This document shows positions 28,344 through 35,823 of a stretch of 64,000 nt of DNA, piece by piece. The stretch is taken from the NCBI GenBank assembly GCA_050250395.1, contig JBFWOQ010000003.1:62001-126000 (forward strand). The letters run 5' to 3'. Position 1 is the first letter of the stretch, and each line of letters starts with the position of its first letter. The notes below the pieces were generated by a model. It was not told the origin of the DNA. It saw nothing but the letters and a program-made list of their open reading frames with translations, and ran no database searches. A program made the position numbers and the translations under genes. The stretch is from JAGPUQ01 sp050250395. Its GTDB lineage: Bacteria > Pseudomonadota > Gammaproteobacteria > Pseudomonadales > Porticoccaceae.

Positions 28344-28372
28344 GCAACTCGCACCGAACGGCAAACTCCGAC

Positions 28373-28405
28373 GAGACCCCGCGGCGTCAGGTGCTGCGGG
28401 GCCTC
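28373..28405 (+). terminator. Terminator-like hairpin after the first BVMO gene
   Basis: A 10-bp stem (GAGACCCCGC against GCGGGGCCTC, one mismatch) with a 13-nt loop, 30 bp after the stop codon and followed by GCCTTT. The short T-run makes intrinsic termination plausible. Confidence 0.55.
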
Positions 28406-28509
28406 GCCTTTCGTGCCAAAGGCTTCGTCGTACAATTTCTCGCCGCGGCCTCGCCCGGGGCCGATCCGAACGGCCGGTCCGCGGGCGCGCTGCCCGGCGC
28501 CGTTACCGG

Positions 28510-28710
28510 TCAGGGGCGAGGCTCGAATACCAAAGTATCTTCATTGATCGTGACGTAGTATTTGTGAGCGTGCGCCATCCGCCGCGCAATCGTCAGATAC
28601 ACCACCTTGTCATCCGGGTCGCAGGCATTGCGAAACTCTTCCCGGCTGATGGTCCAGGATTGCCCTTCACCGAGCGCGCGCAGGGTGCCCTGCAGGTCGG
28701 CAGTCGACAT
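28510..28710 (-). CDS. Small hypothetical protein, 66 aa
   Basis: I do not recognise a family. The start is convincing: GGAGG lies 5 nt before the ATG at 28710. The sequence is soluble and mixed in charge, with WTISREEFRNACDPDD, a positive helix-like TIARRMAHAHKYYV and an end TLVFEPRP. No signal peptide or membrane segment. It stands alone between the two monooxygenase genes on the opposite strand, so a link with them is only positional. Confidence 0.6.
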   Translation of the reverse strand: MSTADLQGTLRALGEGQSWTISREEFRNACDPDDKVVYLTIARRMAHAHKYYVTINEDTLVFEPRP

Positions 28711-29026
28711 ATCGTCCTCCCTATAGACGGATTATTGTGTGGCTTGGACGCCTGCGCTGTGCCCCGGGGAGCGCCCCGCCAACACCTGAGCGCGAGCGGC
28801 CAGTCGCACCGAAACTAGTCAGTCGGACGGCGGGTGTCAAGAGACTGAGACCGCGGCATGCGGCGCTCGCGCAACCTCATGCTGCTGGCGCCTCGAAACC
28901 ACCCGCGCCGACGGATGGTAAACTCACCGGTCATATACCTTTGCAATGCGGTACGACAACTGAACCGGTTATAGTTCAAAATATCTCCGTCACTCCCTTA
29001 CCCCCACTCTTGCCAAGAGGCCCTTT
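28711..29026. other. Intergenic region between small ORF and second BVMO
   Basis: 316 bp with no supported gene. A TATAGT hexamer (28970-28975) lies 52 bp before the BVMO start but has no -35 at normal distance (a TTGCAA is 23 bp away). An AAGAGG ribosome site is next to the ATG at 29027. Nothing else recognisable. Confidence 0.5.
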
Positions 29027-30571
29027 ATGACCGAAGCAGCGCTGAGCCATGTGTTTGATTACCCCCCGCAAAGAATCAAGCGGGAAGTTGACTTCGAGAC
29101 CGTCATCATCGGCGCCGGCCTGTCGGGTATCGGCGCCGCCATTCGACTGATCAAGGAAGGCCTGGGGGATTTCGTCATCCTCGAAAAAGGCATCGACGCC
29201 GGCGGCACCTGGCAGGACAACACCTATCCCGGTCTGACCGTCGACATCCCCTCGCTGAGCTATTCGTTTTCCTTCGAGCAGAACCCCTTCTGGTCGAGCC
29301 TGTACGCACCGGGTCCGGAAATGAAAGCCTATGTGGATCACTGCGTGACCAAGTACGGCGTGCGTCCCCACATGCGCTACAACATGGAAGTCGCCGACGC
29401 CACCTACGACGAGCAGCGCAACGTCTGGGTCACCCGCACCAAGTCCGGCGAGACCTTCACCTCGCGCTACCTGGTGAGCGCCACCGGCTTCCTGACCATC
29501 CCGAAACTGCCCATCATCGAGGGCATCGAGAAGTTCAAGGGCAAGGTCATGCACACCGGCCGCTGGGATCACTCCTACGATCTCACCGGCAAGCGCGTGG
29601 GTTTCATCGGCACGGGCGCCACCGGGATCCAGGCCGTGCCCGAGATTGCCGACAAGGTGAAGTCCATCGACGTGTATCAGCGCACGGCGATCTGGCTGTT
29701 GCCGAAAAAGGAAATACCCTTCAGCCCGCGCTGGCAGGCGGCATTCGCGAAAGTGCCTGGCCTGCAACGACTGGCACGGCTTGCGGTCATCTTCTTTACC
29801 GACATCATCATGATCAACCTGCTGGTGTTCAATAAGTACTTCGGCTTCGTCGGCAAGAAGCTGGAACGCATCTGCATCGATCACATCCGCAATCAGGTCA
29901 AGGATCCCGCGACCCAGGAAGCCCTTATCCCCACCTATGATTTCGGTTGCAAGCGCCCGAGTTTCACCAGCAAGTTTTACCCGGTGTTCAACCGCGAGAA
30001 CGCCGCGCTGGTCACCAATCCGATCGACCGCATCACCGAAAACGCGATCGTCACCAAGGACGGCACCGTGCGCGAGATCGATACGCTGATCTGCGCGACC
30101 GGCTTCGAGGTATTCCAGAAAGGCAGCGTGCCCACCTACAGGCTGGTGGGCAAGAACGGTCTCGACATCAGCGATTTCTGGGAAGAAAACCGCTATCAGG
30201 CTTTCGAGGGATCAACGGTGCCGAACTTCCCCAACTTCTTCCTGATGTTCGGGCCGTACAGTGTCTGCACGGCGTCCTGGTTTGGGATGATCGACACCCA
30301 GTCCAAGCACCTGGTGCGCTGCCTGAAGGCGGCCAAGAAACGCCACGCCAATTACATCGAGATCAAGAAAGCGGCCAACGACGCCAATTTCCAGAAAGTT
30401 CAGTCGCGCACCAAGCTGACCATCTTCAAGGCCGGCAATTGCGCAACTTCCAACAGTTATTATTTCGATCGCCACGGCGACAGCCCGACCATTCGCCCGA
30501 CCCTGGGCTTCGTGCACTGGCTCACCAGTCGGTTCTTCAGCATGAACAACTACATTTTCGATTCGAAATAG
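29027..30571 (+). CDS. Flavin-containing / Baeyer-Villiger monooxygenase, 514 aa
   Basis: A second class B flavoprotein monooxygenase. FAD-binding GAGLSG (30-34 region), AGGTWQDNTYPGLTVDIPS, the Baeyer-Villiger fingerprint Phe170-Gly172-His176-Trp180-Asp181 (FKGKVMHTGRWD) and NADPH-binding GTGATG (195-200) are all present. It is about 80 residues shorter than the first BVMO, without its N-terminal extension, and only distantly alike, so the pair is not a recent duplication. The ATG has AAGAGG upstream. Probable substrates are ketones or other organic compounds, possibly steroid or hydrocarbon derivatives; nothing in the neighbourhood fixes this. Confidence 0.86.
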   Translation: MTEAALSHVFDYPPQRIKREVDFETVIIGAGLSGIGAAIRLIKEGLGDFVILEKGIDAGGTWQDNTYPGLTVDIPSLSYSFSFEQNPFWSSLYAPGPEMKAYVDHCVTKYGVRPHMRYNMEVADATYDEQRNVWVTRTKSGETFTSRYLVSATGFLTIPKLPIIEGIEKFKGKVMHTGRWDHSYDLTGKRVGFIGTGATGIQAVPEIADKVKSIDVYQRTAIWLLPKKEIPFSPRWQAAFAKVPGLQRLARLAVIFFTDIIMINLLVFNKYFGFVGKKLERICIDHIRNQVKDPATQEALIPTYDFGCKRPSFTSKFYPVFNRENAALVTNPIDRITENAIVTKDGTVREIDTLICATGFEVFQKGSVPTYRLVGKNGLDISDFWEENRYQAFEGSTVPNFPNFFLMFGPYSVCTASWFGMIDTQSKHLVRCLKAAKKRHANYIEIKKAANDANFQKVQSRTKLTIFKAGNCATSNSYYFDRHGDSPTIRPTLGFVHWLTSRFFSMNNYIFDSK

Positions 30572-30585
30572 CAACGAAACCCTGC

Positions 30586-30623
30586 GATGACGAGCCAACG
30601 CCCCATGGCGTTGGCTCGTCATC
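30586..30623. terminator. 17-bp perfect palindrome between convergent genes
   Basis: A perfect 17-bp stem (GATGACGAGCCAACGCC with its complement) with a CCAT loop, 14 bp after the BVMO stop. No T-run on either side. It lies before the convergent coiled-coil gene and probably ends or stabilises transcripts from both directions. Confidence 0.65.
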
Positions 30624-30694
30624 GGAGACCTTGAATGCGGCTGGCGACCGATTTCCGCCGCACCGCCGACAGCCCTCTGGTTGATCCTCCGGCA

Positions 30695-30964
30695 TCACCC
30701 TTTGAGCTGCTTGCTGACCCGCTCGTAACCGGCCTTGATTTCCTCGCCAAGTAACTTTACGGCAGCGCCAATTTCGCGACCCGCCTCGGCACCCTCCTTT
30801 TCCGCACGCTGGAGCTTCTGATTGAGTTGCTCCCACTTCCTTTCCGTCGCTGCCCACTCATCCTGCAGGTCGAGCTTCAAGAGATGGGACTTGACGCGCA
30901 ACTCGTCCCGCTGAACCTTGAGTCGACTGATCAACTGATTGAATTCGTCTTGCATGGCACTCAT
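30695..30964 (-). CDS. Small coiled-coil hypothetical protein, 89 aa
   Basis: Not assigned to a family. The ATG at 30964 has GGAGGAG six nucleotides upstream, a strong site; an open frame upstream to 31015 is not needed. The protein is almost entirely helical and charged: FNQLISRLKVQRDELRVKSH, a heptad-like LDLQDEWAATERKWEQLNQKL segment, then AEKEGAEAGREIGAAVK. No signal or membrane segment. It starts 63 bp after ung and may be co-transcribed with lysS-ung. A structural or stress role is only a guess. Confidence 0.65.
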   Translation of the reverse strand: MSAMQDEFNQLISRLKVQRDELRVKSHLLKLDLQDEWAATERKWEQLNQKLQRAEKEGAEAGREIGAAVKLLGEEIKAGYERVSKQLKG

Positions 30965-31027
30965 AGCCCACTCCTCCGCACTACGCCGAACCGGACATCG
31001 CATCCATGGTGCCACAGATCCCGCCCG

Positions 31028-31723
31028 TCATGCCGGCGGCAAGCACCAGTCGATCGGCGGCTGGCCATGCGCCACCAGCCAGGCGTTGGCGCGCGAAAAC
31101 GGTCGGCTGCCGAAGAACCCCCGGTGGGCGGACAGTGGCGAAGGATGCGCTGACTGAATCACCAGATGCTTGCGGGCATCGATGAACGCGCCCTTGCGCT
31201 GGGCGTGACTGCCCCAGAGGATGAAGACAAGCCCTTCGCGGTGGGCATCGAGAGCCGCGATGGTCTTGTCGGTGAACGTCTCCCAGCCATTTTTCTGATG
31301 GGAAGCGGCGCGGCCGTGTTCGACCGTGAGCGTGGTATTCAGCAGCAGCACGCCCTGCTCGGCCCAATGCATCAGGCAACCATGCTTGGCCGGCGGGATG
31401 CCCAGGTCGCTTTCGAGTTCGCGGTAGATATTGGCCAGCGAGGGCGGAATCGCCACGCCGGGTGGCACCGAGAAGCACAGGCCGTGGGCCTGGCCCGGCC
31501 CGTGGTAGGGATCCTGGCCCAGAATCACCACCTTGACGGCTTCGAAGGGCGTGGTGTCGTAAGCGGCGAACCAGTTATCGGCGGAGGGATAGATGACCTT
31601 GCCGGCGCGCTTTTCGGCCATCAGAAAGGCGCGCAGTTCCGCCATGTAGGGTTGCGCGAACTCCGGCTCCAGCCAGCGCAGCCAGGACGGGTGCAGCTTG
31701 ATTGCACGCGTCGTCTCCGCCAT
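31028..31723 (-). CDS. ung: Uracil-DNA glycosylase
   Basis: A 231-aa family-1 UDG that removes uracil from DNA. The water-activating Asp71 is in GQDPYHGPGQAHGLCFSVP, NTTLTVE binds uracil (Asn129), and His193 is in HPSPLSAHRGFFG. ATG 31723 begins a normal-length protein five bases after the lysS stop; the open frame further upstream lies inside lysS and is discarded. It is likely co-transcribed with prfB-lysS. Confidence 0.96.
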   Translation of the reverse strand: MAETTRAIKLHPSWLRWLEPEFAQPYMAELRAFLMAEKRAGKVIYPSADNWFAAYDTTPFEAVKVVILGQDPYHGPGQAHGLCFSVPPGVAIPPSLANIYRELESDLGIPPAKHGCLMHWAEQGVLLLNTTLTVEHGRAASHQKNGWETFTDKTIAALDAHREGLVFILWGSHAQRKGAFIDARKHLVIQSAHPSPLSAHRGFFGSRPFSRANAWLVAHGQPPIDWCLPPA

Positions 31724-31728
31724 CCAGC

Positions 31729-33219
31729 TCAGCCTTCGCGCTCCGGGCGCAGATGGGGGAACAGCAATACATCCCGTATCGACGGCGAGTCGGTAAGCAG
31801 CATCACCAGGCGGTCGATGCCGATGCCCTCGCCGGCGGTGGGCGGCAGGCCGTATTCCAGGGCGCGAATATAGTCGGCATCGAAGTGCATGGCCTCGGCA
31901 TCGCCGGCGTCCTTTTCCCGCACTTGGGCGAGAAAACGCTCGGCTTGATCCTCGGGATCGTTCAACTCGGAAAAGCCGTTGGCGAGTTCGCGTCCCCCGA
32001 CAAAGAACTCGAAGCGATCGGTGACCAGGGGATTGTGGTCGCTGCGCCGCGCCAGGGGCGACACTTCGGTGGGGTATTCGGTGATGAAGGTGGGCTGCTC
32101 CAGCCGTGCCTCGACGGTTTTCTCGAAAATCTCGATCTGCACCTTGCCCAGGCCCCAGGAGTCCTTGAGGGGGATGCCGAGCCGACCCCCGAGGGCGCGC
32201 GCATGCGCCAGATCGGCGATGTCCTCGGCGGCAATATCGGGATTCAGGCGCAGGATCGACTCCACCACCGTCATGCGGGCGAAGGGTGGGGCGAAGTCGT
32301 AGTCGGTATCCTGATAATTCACCGTGGTAGTTCCGAGCACGGACAGGCACAGCTTGCGCAACATGTCCTCGGTGAGGTCCATCAGGTCCCGGTAGTCGGC
32401 GTAGGCCTCGTAGAACTCCAGCATGGTGAACTCGGGGTTATGCCGGGTGGAGAGGCCCTCGTTGCGGAAATTGCGGTTGATCTCGTAGACCTTCTCGAAT
32501 CCGCCCACCACCAGCCGCTTGAGATAGAGCTCCGGCGCCACACGCAGGAACATCTCCTGATCGAGCGTATTGTGGTAAGTCACGAACGGCCGTGCCGTGG
32601 CGCCACCGGGAATCACCTGCATCATCGGGGTCTCCACCTCCATGAAGCCGCGCTCATTGAGATAGTGGCGGAGAAAGTCGATGATCTTCGAGCGCCGCTG
32701 GAACACCTGGCGCGATTCCTCGTTGATGATGAGATCGACATAGCGCTGGCGGTAGCGTTGCTCGCGGTCGGCGAGGCCGTGGTACTTCTCGGGCAGCGGC
32801 CGCAGCGACTTGGTGAGCAGCTCGTAGGCTTCCAGGTTCACATAAAGATCGCCGCGCCCCGATTTGTGCAAGGTGCCGCACGCGCCCACCAGATCGCCGA
32901 TGTTCCACTGACCCCAGCGCGCCTTGATATCCTGCTGCGCCGCCTTGTCGGCGTAGAGCTGGATGCGGCCGGACATGTCCTGCAACACCATGAAGGGACC
33001 GCGCCGGGCCATGATGCGACCGGCCACGCTGACTACTTGGCGCAGTTCTTCGAGCTGTTCCCTGCTGCGGGCGCCGAAGTCGTCTTGCAGTTTCTGCGCG
33101 AAATGTTCACGGCGAAAATGATTGGGAAAAGCCGGCCCACGCGTGCGCAACTCGGTCAGGTGGGCACGGCGCTCGGCGATGAGTTTGTTCTCGTCGGTGC
33201 TTTCGCTGGAATCGGTCAT
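31729..33219 (-). CDS. lysS: Lysyl-tRNA synthetase, class II
   Basis: A 496-aa class II synthetase. The N-terminal OB-fold anticodon-binding domain (about 60-165; VAGRIMARRGPFMVLQD) precedes the catalytic core with motif 2 (RNFRNEGLSTRHNPEFTMLEFYEAYADY) and motif 3 (GIGIDRLVMLLTDSPSIRDVLLFP). Start ATG 33219 is chosen; an open frame upstream overlaps the end of prfB. prfB-lysS is a conserved gammaproteobacterial pair; 34 bp separate them. Confidence 0.97.
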   Translation of the reverse strand: MTDSSESTDENKLIAERRAHLTELRTRGPAFPNHFRREHFAQKLQDDFGARSREQLEELRQVVSVAGRIMARRGPFMVLQDMSGRIQLYADKAAQQDIKARWGQWNIGDLVGACGTLHKSGRGDLYVNLEAYELLTKSLRPLPEKYHGLADREQRYRQRYVDLIINEESRQVFQRRSKIIDFLRHYLNERGFMEVETPMMQVIPGGATARPFVTYHNTLDQEMFLRVAPELYLKRLVVGGFEKVYEINRNFRNEGLSTRHNPEFTMLEFYEAYADYRDLMDLTEDMLRKLCLSVLGTTTVNYQDTDYDFAPPFARMTVVESILRLNPDIAAEDIADLAHARALGGRLGIPLKDSWGLGKVQIEIFEKTVEARLEQPTFITEYPTEVSPLARRSDHNPLVTDRFEFFVGGRELANGFSELNDPEDQAERFLAQVREKDAGDAEAMHFDADYIRALEYGLPPTAGEGIGIDRLVMLLTDSPSIRDVLLFPHLRPEREG

Positions 33220-33253
33220 TGTCACTCGGTTGGCTGCGGCGCCGGGCGCCGGG

Positions 33254-34352
33254 TCAGAGGCCGGCCTTGAGGCTGGCTTCGATAAAGGGGTCGAGGCCAC
33301 CGTCCAGCACCCCCTGGGTGTTGCGGGTCTCGATGCCGGTACGCAGATCCTTGATGCGGGCATCGTCGAGCACATAGGAGCGAATCTGGCTGCCCCAGCC
33401 GATATCCGACTTGCTGTCCTCCACCGCCTGCTGGCTCTCCTTGCGCTTTTGTATTTCCAGCTCGTAGAGCTTCGCCCGCAGCATCTTCCAGGCCTTGTCG
33501 CGGTTCTGGTGCTGGGAGCGCTCGCTCTGGCACTGCACCACCACGCCGCTCGGCAGGTGGGTCAGCCGCACCGCGGAATCGGTCTTGTTGACGTGCTGGC
33601 CGCCGGCGCCACTGGCGCGGTAGGTGTCCTCGCGCAGATCGGACTTGTTGATCTCGATTTCGATATTGTCGTCCACCTCGGGCGAAACGAACACGGCGGC
33701 GAACGAGGTGTGGCGGCGATTGCCGGCATCGAACGGCGACTTGCGCACCAGCCGATGGACCCCGGTCTCGGTGCGCAGCCAGCCAAAGGCGTAATCGCCC
33801 TGGACATGAACGGTGGCGCTCTTGATGCCGGCGACCTCGCCCGCGGACGCCTCGACCAGCTCGGTCTTGAAGCCTTTGCGGTCGGCCCAGCGCAGATACA
33901 TGCGCAGCAGCATCTCGGCCCAGTCCTGGGCTTCGGTACCGCCGGAGCCGGCCTGAATATCCAGATAGGCGCTGTTGGGATCGGTTTCACCCGAGAACAT
34001 GCGCCGGAACTCCAGATCGGCAAGCCGCGCCTCGAGTTGCGCCACATCCTGCTCGATAGTCGCGACCGTCTCGGTGTCGTCCTCTTGGGCGGCCAGTTCG
34101 ATCAGTTCGCGGGCGTCGGCGATGCCGGCATCCAGGGCTTCGATGGTCTCCACCACCGCTTGTAGCGCCGCCCGCTCGCGGCCCAGGCTCTGGGCGCGCT
34201 CGGGATTGTTCCAGACCCCCGCATCCGCGAGTTCGAGTTCTACCTCGGTCAGTCGTTCCTTCTTTTCGGCATGGTCAAAGATACCCCCTGAGCACGTCGG
34301 TGCGCGCCTCGAGATCGTCCAGGACGGCGCGGATGGGGTTGATTTCTAGCAT
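33254..34352 (-). CDS. prfB: Peptide chain release factor 2 (programmed +1 frameshift)
   Basis: A 365-aa RF2, read from ATG 34352 through 25 codons to an in-frame UGA at codon 26, then shifted +1 at CTT TGA C into the main frame ending at 33254. The length and shift position equal those of E. coli RF2. The stop-codon recognition motif SPF is in VRKSPFDAGNRRHTSF and the peptidyl-hydrolysis motif GGQ is in ASGAGGQHVNKTDSAVR. It terminates at UGA and UAA. RF2 controls its own level: scarce RF2 slows reading of the UGA and favours the shift. A plain frame call would miss the first 65 residues. Followed by lysS. Confidence 0.97.
34274..34289 (-). promoter_or_regulatory. RF2 programmed frameshift site
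   Basis: On the minus strand the site reads AGGGGGTATCTTTGAC: an internal Shine-Dalgarno-like AGGGGG three bases before the CTT slip codon, followed by UGA C. The layout matches the E. coli prfB frameshift signal. Confidence 0.95.
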
Positions 34353-34417
34353 CGGGCTGAAGGTCCGGAAACGGGCGCATAGTCTAGCAGCTTGTTGAAA
34401 ATCCGCGGCGACCGGCG

Positions 34418-35269
34418 CTACTTGAAGCTACCCAGCAAGCTCTTGATCGACGCCGGCAGATCGCCCGGGATCATCACCAGTTTGCTGTTTTGGGACGTGG
34501 CCATCTGTTGCAGCGCAGTGACATAACGCTCACCCAGCAGATAGAGCACCGGCAGTTCCTTGTCGCCCACCGCCTCATTGACCAGTCGCAGCGCGGACTT
34601 GGTACCCTCGGCGAGCACCACCGTGGCTTCGGCGTCGCGGCGCGAGGCCTCCAGCCGTCCTTCCGCCTCCAGGATCGCGGCGTGCTTCTGGCCATCGGCG
34701 CGGGTCACCGTGGCGCGGCGATGACGCTCGGCGGACGCCTGGGCCTCCATCGCCTGCTGCATGGTCTCCGACGGCTTGATGTCCTGGATCTCGACGTTTT
34801 TCAGGGTGATGCCCCAGTCCGCTATGTCGTCGGAAATGCCGGCCTTGAGCTTGGCCTTGATCTGATCGCGCGACGACAACGCATCGTCGAGCGCCATCTC
34901 GCCGATGATGGCACGCAGCGAGGTCTGTACCAGATTGCGGATGGCAATCTCGTAATCCTCTACCCCGTAGACAGCCTTTTCCGGCGAGAGGATATTGATG
35001 TAGGCCACTGCGTTGGCAATGATCACGGCGTTGTCGCGCGTGATGACCTCCTGCGACGGAATGTCGAGCACGATGTCCTTGGTAGTTACCTTGTAGGCCA
35101 CGGTGTCGATGTAGGGAATGATGAATTGCAGCCCGGGAGGCAGCGTACTGCTGTACTTGCCGAGCCGTTGCACCACCCATTTACTGCCCTGCGGCACCTG
35201 CCGCACGCCCTTGAAAAAGGTGACCGCGATGGCGACCAGCAGGACACCCATGATCCAGATACTTTCCAT
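34418..35269 (-). CDS. SPFH/band 7 membrane protein, QmcA-like
   Basis: A 283-aa stomatin/prohibitin family protein. One N-terminal membrane helix (SIWIMGVLLVAIAVTFF) is followed by the SPFH domain (VPQGSKWVVQRLGKYSSTLPPGLQFIIPYID; DIPSQEVITRDNAVI) and an Ala/Glu-rich coiled coil (about 175-235). The start ATG 35269 has AAGGAG; an open frame continuing into nfeD is not used. With NfeD just upstream it forms the QmcA-YbbK type pair, thought to organise membrane microdomains and affect membrane proteins. An FtsH or ClpP-like partner is not visible nearby. Confidence 0.9.
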   Translation of the reverse strand: MESIWIMGVLLVAIAVTFFKGVRQVPQGSKWVVQRLGKYSSTLPPGLQFIIPYIDTVAYKVTTKDIVLDIPSQEVITRDNAVIIANAVAYINILSPEKAVYGVEDYEIAIRNLVQTSLRAIIGEMALDDALSSRDQIKAKLKAGISDDIADWGITLKNVEIQDIKPSETMQQAMEAQASAERHRRATVTRADGQKHAAILEAEGRLEASRRDAEATVVLAEGTKSALRLVNEAVGDKELPVLYLLGERYVTALQQMATSQNSKLVMIPGDLPASIKSLLGSFK

Positions 35270-35343
35270 AACGAGACTCCTTCTTACGCGGTGAAAACTT
35301 CGGTTGCCAAAGACGTTGCCTTGCGGACGGCCGCCGGTTGCGG

Positions 35344-35799
35344 TCAGCGCGCCCGGGCCACGATCAAGGTATTGCCGGAAAACTCCCGGATCACTATGCG
35401 TTCCCCGAGTACGACCGGTTCCTCGCAGATAAACTCCCATTCGTCGCTGCCCAGCACCGGGACACTGAACCGCGCGATGCCGCGACCGCCGTCCACCGGC
35501 ACCTTGATCACCTGTCCGGATTCGCCGATCAGCGCCTCGCGGGCAACGCCGGCCGTGGTTTTGTCGAGCATGCGCGGCTTGACGCACCGAAACCAGGCGA
35601 TGGCCATCGCACTCGAAGCGAGCAGCCAGATCAGCAATTGGGCCGCAAAGGGCAGGGTCGGGAACACCCACTGACAAAGTCCCACCGCCACCGCGCCGAT
35701 GCCGAACCAGAGCACCACAAAATTGGGCAGGAAAATCTCCAGCACCATCAGGGCAACGCCAAGCACCAACCAGTGCCAATAAACCATCTGCGACAACAT
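35344..35799 (-). CDS. NfeD-like membrane protein, YbbK type
   Basis: A 151-aa short NfeD protein. Three or four membrane segments (HWLVLGVALMVLEIFLPNFVVLWFGIGAVAVGL; LLIWLLASSAMAIAWF) precede a C-terminal OB-fold domain (GESGQVIKVPVDGGRGIARFSVPVLGSDEWEF). Such short NfeD proteins pair with SPFH proteins, and the SPFH gene follows after 74 bp. It lacks the ClpP-like serine protease domain of long NfeD proteins. Possibly an operon with the upstream lipoprotein. Confidence 0.88.
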   Translation of the reverse strand: MLSQMVYWHWLVLGVALMVLEIFLPNFVVLWFGIGAVAVGLCQWVFPTLPFAAQLLIWLLASSAMAIAWFRCVKPRMLDKTTAGVAREALIGESGQVIKVPVDGGRGIARFSVPVLGSDEWEFICEEPVVLGERIVIREFSGNTLIVARAR

Positions 35800-35823
35800 G
35801 GGATCATTCTTCCTGTGATGAAA

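Noticed and set aside
31028..32350. 440-residue uracil-DNA glycosylase
   Set aside because: The upstream half lies inside lysS in another frame; ATG 31723 gives the normal UDG length.
34418..35779. Single 453-residue SPFH protein including upstream sequence
   Set aside because: The first part is nfeD read in another frame; a good ribosome site and the membrane helix place the SPFH start at 35269.
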